Assembly: GCA_028692105.1 (NCBI GenBank)
Contig: JAQUYC010000006.1
Location: 31,930-86,547 of the forward strand
DNA length: 54,618 nt
Direction: 5' to 3'
DNA from: Eubacteriales bacterium
GTDB lineage: Bacteria; Bacillota; Clostridia; Peptostreptococcales; Anaerovoracaceae
A program made the position numbers and the translations under genes. Shown piece after piece: positions 33,085 to 40,591 of this stretch (position 1 is the stretch's first letter; each line of letters begins with the position of its first letter). Below the pieces are notes generated by a model. The model did no database searches and had not been told where the DNA came from. It was given only the letters and a program-made list of their open reading frames with translations.

Positions 33085-33909
33085 ATGATTTTAAAAGTAT
33101 GGGCTGTATATTTCAGCGCTACAGGCACGACAAAAAAAGTAATAGAATGTATTGCAAAAGCCGCAGCTCAAAAGCTTAATGCAGAATATGACACTTATGA
33201 TTTCACTTTGCCGGACGCAAGAAAAGACCCCTTGAAATTTCTTGCCGGTGATATGGTCATATTCGGTACCCCGGTATATGCCGGTCGTGTGCCTAATGTC
33301 CTGCTTAAATATCTTGCAGCAATCGAAGGTAACAATGCTGCTGCCGTTCCGGTGGTTTTATATGGTAACAGGGATTACGACGATGCCCTGATTGAACTGA
33401 GGGATATACTGGAAAAGGGAAATTTACATACGATAGCAGCGGCAGCTTTTATTGGAGAGCATTCTTTTTCTTATAAACTGGCTAATGCCAGACCTGATGA
33501 AAAGGATATGCTGAAAGCCGCTGACTTTGCCATAAAAACTGCGGATAAAGTAATAGCCTTAAATGACACCGGATTAGAGAAACCTGTTTTCGTAAAAGGT
33601 ATACCGAATCCTTACAGGGGCTATTATCAACCCAGGGATCGTGCCGGAAACCCGGTTGATATCCGAAAGGTGAAACCTTTGACAAATGAAGATTGTAACA
33701 ATTGCATGATCTGTGCAGATGTCTGCCCCATGGGTTCCATAAGCCGGGACGATGTAAGAGAGTATACCGGTATATGCATAAAGTGCGGTGCATGCATCAA
33801 GAAGTGCCCGCTGCATGCAAAGTATTATGAGGATGCCGGTTTCCTGTACCATAAGAATGAGCTTGAAGAGGGATTGACACGCAGAGCGGAACCGGAATGG
33901 TTTTTGTAG
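33085..33909 (+). CDS. EFR1-type flavodoxin/ferredoxin fusion protein
   Basis: A 274-residue redox protein: an N-terminal flavodoxin-like domain (FMN loop SATGTTKK at about 10-17, GTPVYAGRVPN at about 60) and a C-terminal bicluster ferredoxin (CNNCMICADVCPMG and CIKCGACIKKCPLH). Proteins of this EFR1 layout are common in Clostridia, with no settled partner; electron transfer between ferredoxin and a flavin enzyme is the likely role. Ribosome site GGAGAAAG. Direct neighbours are copZ and a HypE-like gene, with 57 and 64 base gaps. Confidence 0.85.
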   Translation: MILKVWAVYFSATGTTKKVIECIAKAAAQKLNAEYDTYDFTLPDARKDPLKFLAGDMVIFGTPVYAGRVPNVLLKYLAAIEGNNAAAVPVVLYGNRDYDDALIELRDILEKGNLHTIAAAAFIGEHSFSYKLANARPDEKDMLKAADFAIKTADKVIALNDTGLEKPVFVKGIPNPYRGYYQPRDRAGNPVDIRKVKPLTNEDCNNCMICADVCPMGSISRDDVREYTGICIKCGACIKKCPLHAKYYEDAGFLYHKNELEEGLTRRAEPEWFL

Positions 33910-33973
33910 ATATTATCAGGGGCAGCCGGCTAATATTAATCCGATAAATGAAAAATATCAGAGGTAGATGAAA

Positions 33974-34999
33974 ATGTTAAAAACGGGAAAACTGGACAGC
34001 AGACTTCTTGAAGAAATCGTGTTTAAGAATATTAAATTCAAAAGACCGGAAGTTTTAACGCGCCCCGGTATCGGCGAGGACTGCGCAGTGGTAGATTTTG
34101 GAACGTATGAGTGCGTTTTATCAACTGATCCCATAACTGCCGCAGTCAGCGAAATCGGCAGACTTGCCGTGCATGTCTCCTGCAACGATATTGCCTCCAA
34201 CGGTATTGAACCGCTTGGAATCATGTTGACCGTGCTTCTCCCCGAAGGTATAACCGAAGAGGATGTGGAAATGATCATGAAGCAGGCAGGAGAGACTTCA
34301 GAGGAACTAGGAGTAGAAATTATCGGCGGGCATACAGAAATTACTCCTGCAGTAACAAAGCCTGTCATTGTCTCCACTGCAATCGGCAGAGGAGAGAAGT
34401 GGGCATCACAACAGGCAGAAAACATGAAACCGGGTGATTATATACTGATTACTAAGCAAGCCGGACTCGAAGGAACGGGAATCATTGCCACAGACTTTAA
34501 GGGAGAATTAATCGGACTCCTTACCGAAGATGAGTTTCGGGAAGCAGCATCAATGCTGCGACAGGTCAGCGTTGTAAAAGAAGGTGTTATCGCAGGGAAG
34601 ATAGGAACCGCGGGAATGCATGATATCACAGAGGGCGGTGTATTGGGTGCTGTCTGGGAAATGTGCGACATAGCAAATACAGGAGCTGAAGTATGGATTG
34701 ATAAGATCCCTGTTGCTGAGGTCACAAAAAAGATCTGCGATCATTTTGATATCGATTATTTAAGACTGATATCCAGCGGTAGCATGATGATAATGGTACA
34801 TCCCGAAGTTAAAGAGCAGATGGTAGCAGCACTTGATGAGGCGGGTGTTCCGGTCGCTTGTATCGGCAGGATCCGTGATCGTGAAGAGGGGGTTTGTATG
34901 GTTATAGAAGACGAAAAGATAGTGATAGCCCCTCCGGTCAGTGATGAATTGTACAAAGTAGTTTCCTGTACTAGCTCGCCCAATTTCTTTGATTTGTAA
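33974..34999 (+). CDS. AIR synthase-related protein (HypE-like paralogue)
   Basis: About 341 residues of the PurM/HypE ATP-binding superfamily. The N-terminal PGIGEDCAVVDF and the block EIIGGHTEITPAV, TAGMHDITEGGVLGAVWE are typical. It differs from the true HypE of this window (52 kb): it has no C-terminal PRIC cysteine tail, ending SPNFFDL, so it cannot do the HypE cyanide chemistry. Similar proteins are annotated only as AIR synthase family; substrate unknown. ATG 33974 lies 8 bases after AGAGGT; an ATG at 33968 is too close to that site. Confidence 0.8.
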   Translation: MLKTGKLDSRLLEEIVFKNIKFKRPEVLTRPGIGEDCAVVDFGTYECVLSTDPITAAVSEIGRLAVHVSCNDIASNGIEPLGIMLTVLLPEGITEEDVEMIMKQAGETSEELGVEIIGGHTEITPAVTKPVIVSTAIGRGEKWASQQAENMKPGDYILITKQAGLEGTGIIATDFKGELIGLLTEDEFREAASMLRQVSVVKEGVIAGKIGTAGMHDITEGGVLGAVWEMCDIANTGAEVWIDKIPVAEVTKKICDHFDIDYLRLISSGSMMIMVHPEVKEQMVAALDEAGVPVACIGRIRDREEGVCMVIEDEKIVIAPPVSDELYKVVSCTSSPNFFDL

Positions 35000-35011
35000 A
35001 ATTCTATTGCA

Positions 35012-35040
35012 TTGACTTTTTATAATAATATCACTATAAT
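35012..35040 (+). promoter_or_regulatory. Promoter of the SRP RNA gene
   Basis: TTGACT (35012-35017), 17 bases, TATAAT (35035-35040). The predicted start is about 35047, exactly at the base of the SRP RNA terminal stem. Confidence 0.8.
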
Positions 35041-35046
35041 TATGTA

Positions 35047-35198
35047 GTGCCTTTTAGCAGCTTCGCTTGGCATGGTTTGGGTCCTGCGCAATAAGAACCT
35101 GCGAACCTCGTCAGGTCCGGAAGGAAGCAGCGATAAGTGGAATCTCTTATGTGCCGCAGACAAGCCTTCTCTATGTCCGCGAAGCTGCTAAAGGGCAT
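35047..35198 (+). ncRNA. ffs: Signal recognition particle RNA
   Basis: The highly conserved domain IV core GTCAGGTCCGGAAGGAAGCAGC is present (written here as GTCAGGTCC-GGAA-GGAAGCAGC), with its GGAA tetraloop and the asymmetric AGCAG/CAGG loop that binds Ffh. The 5' and 3' ends pair over 17 bases (TGCCTTTTAGCAGC with GCTGCTAAAGGGCA and beyond). At about 150 nt it is longer than enteric 4.5S RNA but shorter than the Alu-bearing 270-nt Bacillus form, and I see no Alu domain. Located just upstream of dnaX, as in other Firmicutes. Confidence 0.93.
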
Positions 35199-35296
35199 TA
35201 TCCATTTTGATAGTAATTATTATTTGAAGAGTGAGCGGTTTCAGTGAGAACACCCGCGATCAAGCACGGAAAAAGTAATAATACAGGAGAGGGAAG

Positions 35297-36859
35297 ATGT
35301 ACACAGCTTTATATCGCTCCTTTCGACCAGAGACATTCGATGGAATACTGGGTCAGGAACATATAGTAAAAATATTAAAAAACCAGTTGAAAACCGGTAC
35401 CACAGGTCATGCCTATCTATTTTGTGGAACGAGAGGCACAGGAAAAACATCCACCGCAAGGATTCTGGCCAAGGGTATGAATTGCCTATCTGAGGAAGGT
35501 AAAAGACCTTGTGGCATTTGTTCAAATTGTGTGAGCATCAGGGAAGGTACATTTATTGATGTCATTGAAATAGATGCGGCATCCAACAACGGGGTAGACA
35601 ATATCAGAGAGCTCCGTGAAAGTGTTAAATATCCTCCGGCTGCAGGCCGCTGCAAGGTTTATATCATAGATGAGGTACATATGCTCTCTTCAGGGGCTTT
35701 TAATGCATTGCTGAAAACATTAGAGGAACCGCCTGATAATATTATGTTTATTTTGGCAACAACTGAATCACAGAAAATTCCCGCAACTATACTCTCCAGA
35801 TGCCTGAGGCTTGATTTTAAACGGGTACCGGAGAATACAATGAGGCAAGGCATGAGAGATATCTGCAGCCAAATGGAAGTCAAAATCTCAGAAGCCGCCC
35901 TGGGGCTGATTGCTTCCAATGCCGATGGATCCGTAAGAGACGCATTAAGTCTGCTGGATCAATGCATTTCTTCAGGAGAAAATAATGTAATCAGGGAGCA
36001 TGTGATTGAGATACTTGGAACTGCAGGCGATGAAGTTTTTATCGAAATGACCGATCTTGTTGCCCATAATCAGATTGAGGATGCACTGCTGCTATTAAAC
36101 AGAATAATAGCGGACGGAAAAGATGTGCGCCAGTTCATTAAGGACTGGATCGCTCATTTCAGAAGCCTTATGATGACCAAATTTATAAAAAACCCCGAAG
36201 ATATCCTCAATATGTCAATGGAAAATGTGGAAAGAATTCGCCGACAAAGCGATGAGACAGAACTGTCCTTTATCAAAGACAGTATTATACGCCTTTCCCA
36301 GACACTTTCTGATGCTAAATGGTCGACTCAACCCAGGATTTTACTGGAGCTTTGCATTGTTAAGCTTGCAACGGATCAAAGCGGCAAGGAAAAGGCTCAG
36401 CTAATTTCTACAGGTCTTATCCAAAAAGGCGAAGCTGCTGCTGATAGACTCATATCAGTTTCTAATACAAAAGCCACAGGAACTTCTACCCATCTTGAAT
36501 CAAGTCATGCAGAAAGCATTGACAAGAACAGCCTTGACTATGACAGGCTTTGGAATGCGGTATTTGAAGAGGGGGAAGCGCTTAAGGGAAGCTTTAACCT
36601 TCTTCGCGACAGAACTTCATTGAAAAAATTAAATGACATCAGTTTTACAGTTGAAGCATCCGACGAGACGATTCTGCATTATGTGAAGGAAAATGCATCC
36701 AACCTGGAAAAGCTTATGGAAAAGCATATAGGCAAAAAACTTCATATGGAATGCTGCAGCATTGCAGCTGCGGATGACGGACATGAAAAGGAAAAGACAG
36801 CTGAAGAGCTGGCGAATGAAATTGGAAATAAATTTGGAATACATATAGACGTAGATTAG
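35297..36859 (+). CDS. dnaX: DNA polymerase III subunits gamma/tau
   Basis: Clamp-loader ATPase and replisome organiser. Walker A GTRGTGKTS (residues about 44-52), four-cysteine zinc finger C63, C72, C75, C78, Walker B IIDEVHML, sensor 1 FILATTE and the SRC arginine finger (TILSRC). Domain III follows, then a shorter tau-like tail; 520 residues. Ribosome site AGGAGAGG. It heads the conserved dnaX-ybaB-recR operon; the next gene begins 12 bases on. Confidence 0.95.
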   Translation: MYTALYRSFRPETFDGILGQEHIVKILKNQLKTGTTGHAYLFCGTRGTGKTSTARILAKGMNCLSEEGKRPCGICSNCVSIREGTFIDVIEIDAASNNGVDNIRELRESVKYPPAAGRCKVYIIDEVHMLSSGAFNALLKTLEEPPDNIMFILATTESQKIPATILSRCLRLDFKRVPENTMRQGMRDICSQMEVKISEAALGLIASNADGSVRDALSLLDQCISSGENNVIREHVIEILGTAGDEVFIEMTDLVAHNQIEDALLLLNRIIADGKDVRQFIKDWIAHFRSLMMTKFIKNPEDILNMSMENVERIRRQSDETELSFIKDSIIRLSQTLSDAKWSTQPRILLELCIVKLATDQSGKEKAQLISTGLIQKGEAAADRLISVSNTKATGTSTHLESSHAESIDKNSLDYDRLWNAVFEEGEALKGSFNLLRDRTSLKKLNDISFTVEASDETILHYVKENASNLEKLMEKHIGKKLHMECCSIAAADDGHEKEKTAEELANEIGNKFGIHIDVD

Positions 36860-36871
36860 GAGGATCGAGAT

Positions 36872-37228
36872 ATGGGAAAAGGAATGAGAGCAGGAAAAAA
36901 GCCCAATCCCGGCGGAGCCGGAAACATGCAGAAACAGATACAGCAGATGCAGATGATGCAAAAGAAGATGGAAGAGACGCAGGCAGAGCTTGAGACGAGA
37001 GAGGTTGAAGCTGCTGCAGGCGGCGGTGCTGTCAGCATAACAGTAAACGGAAAAAAGGAAATAATTAAAGTTGTCATTAAACCTGAGGTCGTGGACCCTG
37101 ACGATGTTGAGATGCTGCAAGATTTAATAATGGCTGCGTCAAATGAGGCTTTAAGACAGATAGAAGAAATGACTCAAAATGAAATGGGCAAACTGACCGG
37201 CGGATTATCGATTCCCGGAATAATGTAA
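36872..37228 (+). CDS. ybaB: YbaB/EbfC nucleoid-associated protein
   Basis: A 118-residue DNA-binding protein, dimeric, always found between dnaX and recR. The Gly/Pro N-terminus has [20 protein letters not shown], then [20 protein letters not shown], typical of YbaB. The ribosome site GGAGG directly follows the dnaX stop. RecR starts 10 bases after it. Confidence 0.94.
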   Translation: MGKGMRAGKKPNPGGAGNMQKQIQQMQMMQKKMEETQAELETREVEAAAGGGAVSITVNGKKEIIKVVIKPEVVDPDDVEMLQDLIMAASNEALRQIEEMTQNEMGKLTGGLSIPGIM

Positions 37229-37238
37229 GGGAATAATC

Positions 37239-37838
37239 ATGAAGCATTATGCCAGACCTTTAAGCAATTTGATCAGCGAATTGTCCAAATTGCCGGGAAT
37301 AGGCGGGAAAACCGCGCAAAGGCTTGCGTTTTATATTCTGTCCCAAGAGGATAAGGATGCATCAGCGCTTGCGGAAGCTATACTTGAAGCTAAAAGGAAT
37401 ATGAAATACTGTTCTGTATGCGGCAATCTGACTGACATCGACCCATGCAGTATATGTAATGATAAAGCAAGAGACCGAAACACCATCTGTGTAGTGGAAA
37501 GCCCGCGAGATGTCAGCGCTATGGAAAGAATTAAGGAATTTCAGGGACTATATCACGTTTTGCATGGAGCAATTTCTCCAATGGACGGAATCGGTCCGGA
37601 CGACATCAATCTGAAACAGCTTATCATCAGATTACAGCAGAGCGATGTAAGTGAGGTAATTCTTGCTACCAATCCAAACATTGAAGGAGAAGCAACAGCA
37701 ATGTATATCGCAAGGCTGATAAAGCCTTCCGGAATCAAGGTGACCAGAATCGCCCACGGAGTTCCGGTGGGGGGCGATTTAGAGTACACGGATGAGATTA
37801 CCCTGTCAAAGGCTATGGAAGGAAGACGAGAGCTTTAA
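37239..37838 (+). CDS. recR: Recombination mediator RecR
   Basis: Works with RecO (and RecF) to load RecA on single-stranded gaps. Helix-hairpin-helix [17 protein letters not shown], zinc finger [16 protein letters not shown], and a Toprim domain with VVESPRDV and [15 protein letters not shown]; 199 residues, the standard length. It is followed by a terminator that also lies at the 3' end of the convergent yaaL gene. Confidence 0.96.
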   Translation: MKHYARPLSNLISELSKLPGIGGKTAQRLAFYILSQEDKDASALAEAILEAKRNMKYCSVCGNLTDIDPCSICNDKARDRNTICVVESPRDVSAMERIKEFQGLYHVLHGAISPMDGIGPDDINLKQLIIRLQQSDVSEVILATNPNIEGEATAMYIARLIKPSGIKVTRIAHGVPVGGDLEYTDEITLSKAMEGRREL

Positions 37839-37875
37839 TAAAGACCTACCTACCAGTGCAGGCCTTTATTTTTTG
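37837..37875 (+). terminator. Terminator after recR
   Basis: AATAAAG-a-CCT (37837-37847) pairs with AGG-c-CTTTATT (37860-37870) followed by TTTT. It overlaps the last bases of the convergent yaaL coding region, so the signal is shared by two genes. Confidence 0.7.
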
Positions 37876-38113
37876 CTGTTTTGATTAAGTAAGTGTATTT
37901 TGTTTTTTGTGCCATTACATCATAAATAGTGTAGTCGACTAAGTCGGGATCTGTTACTTCATGGAACATAGCTTCTGCTCTTTGCCAGTCTGAATGGGCT
38001 GCTCTTATTGAGCTGATCAGCTTCTCATCTTCAGTCTGAGGATATGGAATATTCAGAACCTGATGGTAAATCTTGCTTGCTGTGCCGGCAATACCTTCAA
38101 ACGGTGGGCGCAT
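37850..38113 (-). CDS. yaaL: YaaL / DUF2508 family protein, inverted relative to recR and bofA
   Basis: The DUF2508 core is clear: HSDWQRAEAMFHEVTDPDLV, then DYTIYDVMAQKTKYTYLIKTAK. In Bacillus the order recR-yaaL-bofA is all on one strand; here yaaL alone is on the opposite strand. Start choice: the ATG at 38113 has AAAGGA 10 bases upstream; an ATG at 38167 gives an 18-residue extension beginning MFFGNK that recalls Bacillus YaaL (MFFRRK) but lacks a ribosome site. Function unknown. A TTGTAT...TAAAAT pair on the minus strand at about 38141-38180 could be its promoter. Confidence 0.8.
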   Translation of the reverse strand: MRPPFEGIAGTASKIYHQVLNIPYPQTEDEKLISSIRAAHSDWQRAEAMFHEVTDPDLVDYTIYDVMAQKTKYTYLIKTAKNKGLHW

Positions 38114-38194
38114 ACGTCTCACATCCTTTCCACAAGTTCTCAATTCTATTTTATTCCCAAAAAACATAAAATATACAATGGGGGTGCAAATAAT

Positions 38195-38470
38195 ATGGAT
38201 ATGAGTACAGAAATCGGGATTTTACTTGCGTATGCCCTTGGAATTTTTGCTCTTTATGTGGTGGGGTATATGTTTCTGCTCCCAATCAAAATCATACTTC
38301 GGCTGTTGATAAACAGTGCTGCGGGAGCTTTATCCATCCTTCTGATAAACTGGATCGGTTCCCTTTGGGGAATTCATATTTCGCTGAACATCCTGACAGC
38401 TGTGATCGTGGGCATATTGGGAGTGCCGGGAGTCATATTGCTTGCAGTCTATAACTATATCTTGATTTAG
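38195..38470 (+). CDS. bofA: Sigma-K factor processing regulatory protein BofA
   Basis: Membrane inhibitor of the protease that activates pro-sigma-K during sporulation. The 91-residue product has several hydrophobic segments and the family block IKIILRLLINSAAGALSILL, followed by GVPGVILLAVYNYIL at the end, typical of BofA. The ATG at 38195 is 9 bases after GGGGGTG; the frame extends upstream to 38063 but that part covers yaaL on the other strand. Its presence supports an endospore-forming host. Confidence 0.88.
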   Translation: MDMSTEIGILLAYALGIFALYVVGYMFLLPIKIILRLLINSAAGALSILLINWIGSLWGIHISLNILTAVIVGILGVPGVILLAVYNYILI

Positions 38471-38592
38471 TAAGCAGCAACCCCCAAGGCCTTGGTCTCT
38501 TAAAGTTACCTGCTCATTTTATGGACAAGTTCATTACTTTGAATAACAGGATGGCATAGCAAGTAAATAAAAGTAATTAAGTAAATTTTTCA

Positions 38593-38621
38593 TTGCCTAT
38601 TTTCTAAAAATTAATTAGAAT
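38593..38621 (+). promoter_or_regulatory. Candidate promoter for the amino-acid permease
   Basis: TTGCCT (38593-38598), 17 bases, TAGAAT (38616-38621). It leaves a leader of about 100 bases before the TTG start; the arms GCCTATT (38595-38601) and AATAGGC (38644-38650) make an inverted repeat around it, and CACTG/CAGTG (38673, 38691) can form a small hairpin. Confidence 0.4.
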
Positions 38622-38730
38622 CAATGGAAGCTCGAACTTTTTGAATAGGCAAACTGAACGAAGATATAACGTCACTGTTCCTGAATTGTTCAGTGGCACA
38701 ATTAAGTATTCTGTAAGGGAGGAAACGTTA

Positions 38731-40404
38731 TTGAGCGATATTGAAAGGGGAACGGCGGCATTAAATACTGATGATCATGGCTTAAAAAAATATGATATTA
38801 AAGTTACTACTGTTGTATTTATGATCTTCTGTCTTTGTGCTGCCGGCGCATACGGCATCGAAGAAATGATACCTGAATCAGGCGCAGGCCTGACGCTTGT
38901 TATGCTTATAGTATTGCCGTTTGTCTGGAGTACACCTCTTGGGCTCGTTGCGGCAGAATTAGGATCTGCAAGACCGCAGGAAGGCGGGTATTATAAGTGG
39001 GTGCAGGAAGCCTGCGGAGAATTCTGGGGCTTTCAGGCAGGTTGGTGGAGGACCATTTCTATATATATAGATAATACGCTCTACGTCATACTTGCAGGAG
39101 CTTATCTGGCCAATGAATTTGATTTAACATGGGAAACAGAGATGGCATTTAAAATTGGAATGATTCTTCTTTTTACTTATATCAATATAAGGGGCATTAA
39201 AGATGTAGGCATTGTAAGCACAGTTTTATCCATTCTGGTTATTGTCGCATTTGGAATGGTTGCAGTATGTGGATTCATGAACTGGAAACAAAATCCCTTC
39301 ATCCCCTTTACAGCGGACGGAGAAATCTTGGGGGTATCAGGCATTGCTCCTGCTGATTGGATCTATTACATTGGAATGGGGATTGCTATAGGTATGTGGA
39401 TGTATGCCGGATACGAATCAATGTCGACAGTAGCAGGTGAGGTTAAAAATCCTCAGGTTATACCAAAAGCGACCCTGATAACTATACCACTGATAATGGC
39501 TGTTTATATCTTCCCGACAATGGGCGGCCTGGCATCCATAGGTGACTGGGAAAATTGGGGCACTGTGCCCGGGACGATAGGCTATGCTGATGTGGTGCTC
39601 ACATACTGGGGACCCGCTTTCGGCGTTTTCTTTGCAATCGTAGCGGTATTGGCTCAATGTTCCATATATAATACTTATATTGCATCCGGATCCAGAGGAT
39701 TCTTTGCTTTAGCGGACGACCATCTGGCGCCGCCGATACTCGTAAAATGCGATAAAAAACACGGAGTGCCTTATGTATCGGTTATCTCTGTTGCTATAGT
39801 TAATATCATCTTATGTCAGTTTGCTTTCACAACTATAGTGGTTGTTGATGTATTCCTGCTGGTATCTGCTTATGTTATGATATTCATATCAGCCTTGATT
39901 CTCAGAAAGAAGATCCCGGATGAAGAATTGAAATTTAAAATCCCCGGCGGCTATGGATTCCTTGTAATCCTATGCATTATTCCATGTTTCATCGCATTTT
40001 GTTCCTTTTTTATCAACGGAACAGAATATTTTATCGGAGGTATGATCGGTATAATCTCAGGTCCGATTTTATACATTGTCTGGAAGAAGATGTATGGCGG
40101 CCTTGCGAAGAAAGACCCAGTCAAGTATCCGGTAAATCGGAGAACAGGTCTTGCTATTGGGGATATAAAGAGAATCTCATCTATTTTCTTCGGCCTTTCC
40201 GCTATGGGAGGACTTGCCCTCCTATGGCTCCCATGGTTTGAAGGAGACTGGGGCCCTGATTATTATTTGGAAACATATGAAACGGGCTTTTTCAGCAACT
40301 TTGATGGTATGATTAATGCAATTCAAATCTGCTCTGTTTTGTTTGTCATAATCGGGATTGTCTGTGCAATTACGGCAATGAAGGTGGAACCGAAAAAGAA
40401 ATAG
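38731..40404 (+). CDS. APC-superfamily amino-acid permease, TTG start
   Basis: Secondary transporter of about 557 residues with 12 or more membrane helices. The N-terminal APC block is GAYGIEEMIPESGAGLTLVM with G-x-E-x at the unwound first helix, then ELGSARPQEGGYYKWVQEA and GYESMSTVAGEVKNPQ, all characteristic of APC amino-acid transporters. The substrate cannot be read from the sequence. Start: TTG at 38731 lies 8 bases after AAGGGAGG (38715-38722); the frame continues 30 codons upstream to another TTG without a ribosome site. It has its own terminator and is separate from the Ech operon. Confidence 0.82.
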   Translation: MSDIERGTAALNTDDHGLKKYDIKVTTVVFMIFCLCAAGAYGIEEMIPESGAGLTLVMLIVLPFVWSTPLGLVAAELGSARPQEGGYYKWVQEACGEFWGFQAGWWRTISIYIDNTLYVILAGAYLANEFDLTWETEMAFKIGMILLFTYINIRGIKDVGIVSTVLSILVIVAFGMVAVCGFMNWKQNPFIPFTADGEILGVSGIAPADWIYYIGMGIAIGMWMYAGYESMSTVAGEVKNPQVIPKATLITIPLIMAVYIFPTMGGLASIGDWENWGTVPGTIGYADVVLTYWGPAFGVFFAIVAVLAQCSIYNTYIASGSRGFFALADDHLAPPILVKCDKKHGVPYVSVISVAIVNIILCQFAFTTIVVVDVFLLVSAYVMIFISALILRKKIPDEELKFKIPGGYGFLVILCIIPCFIAFCSFFINGTEYFIGGMIGIISGPILYIVWKKMYGGLAKKDPVKYPVNRRTGLAIGDIKRISSIFFGLSAMGGLALLWLPWFEGDWGPDYYLETYETGFFSNFDGMINAIQICSVLFVIIGIVCAITAMKVEPKKK

Positions 40405-40450
40405 AAAAAGATATTGATCTAAGCCCAAAACTGCATATCGAACAAATGAA

Positions 40451-40485
40451 AAAAAGATGCAATGCAATAAGCTTTGCATCTTTTT
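40451..40485 (+). terminator. Terminator after the permease gene
   Basis: AAAAAGATGCAA (40451-40462) pairs with TTGCATCTTTTT (40474-40485), a 12-pair stem with an 11-base loop and T-rich 3' arm. It separates the permease from echA. Confidence 0.85.
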
Positions 40486-40591
40486 AATTCGGATGATTCT
40501 TGGCAAAAATTATTAAAAATGCTCAAAGTATAATACATACCATATCAGCAAATAATCTAAGGATATAAAGAAATCCGAAAGAGAGGATTGA

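Noticed and set aside
33974-34999. Second hypE gene
   Set aside because: It lacks the C-terminal PRIC cysteine needed for HypE activity and sits away from the hyp genes; called a HypE-like paralogue instead.
38063-38194. 44-codon N-terminal extension of bofA
   Set aside because: Not hydrophobic or family-like and it lies over yaaL on the other strand; a ribosome site fits the ATG at 38195.
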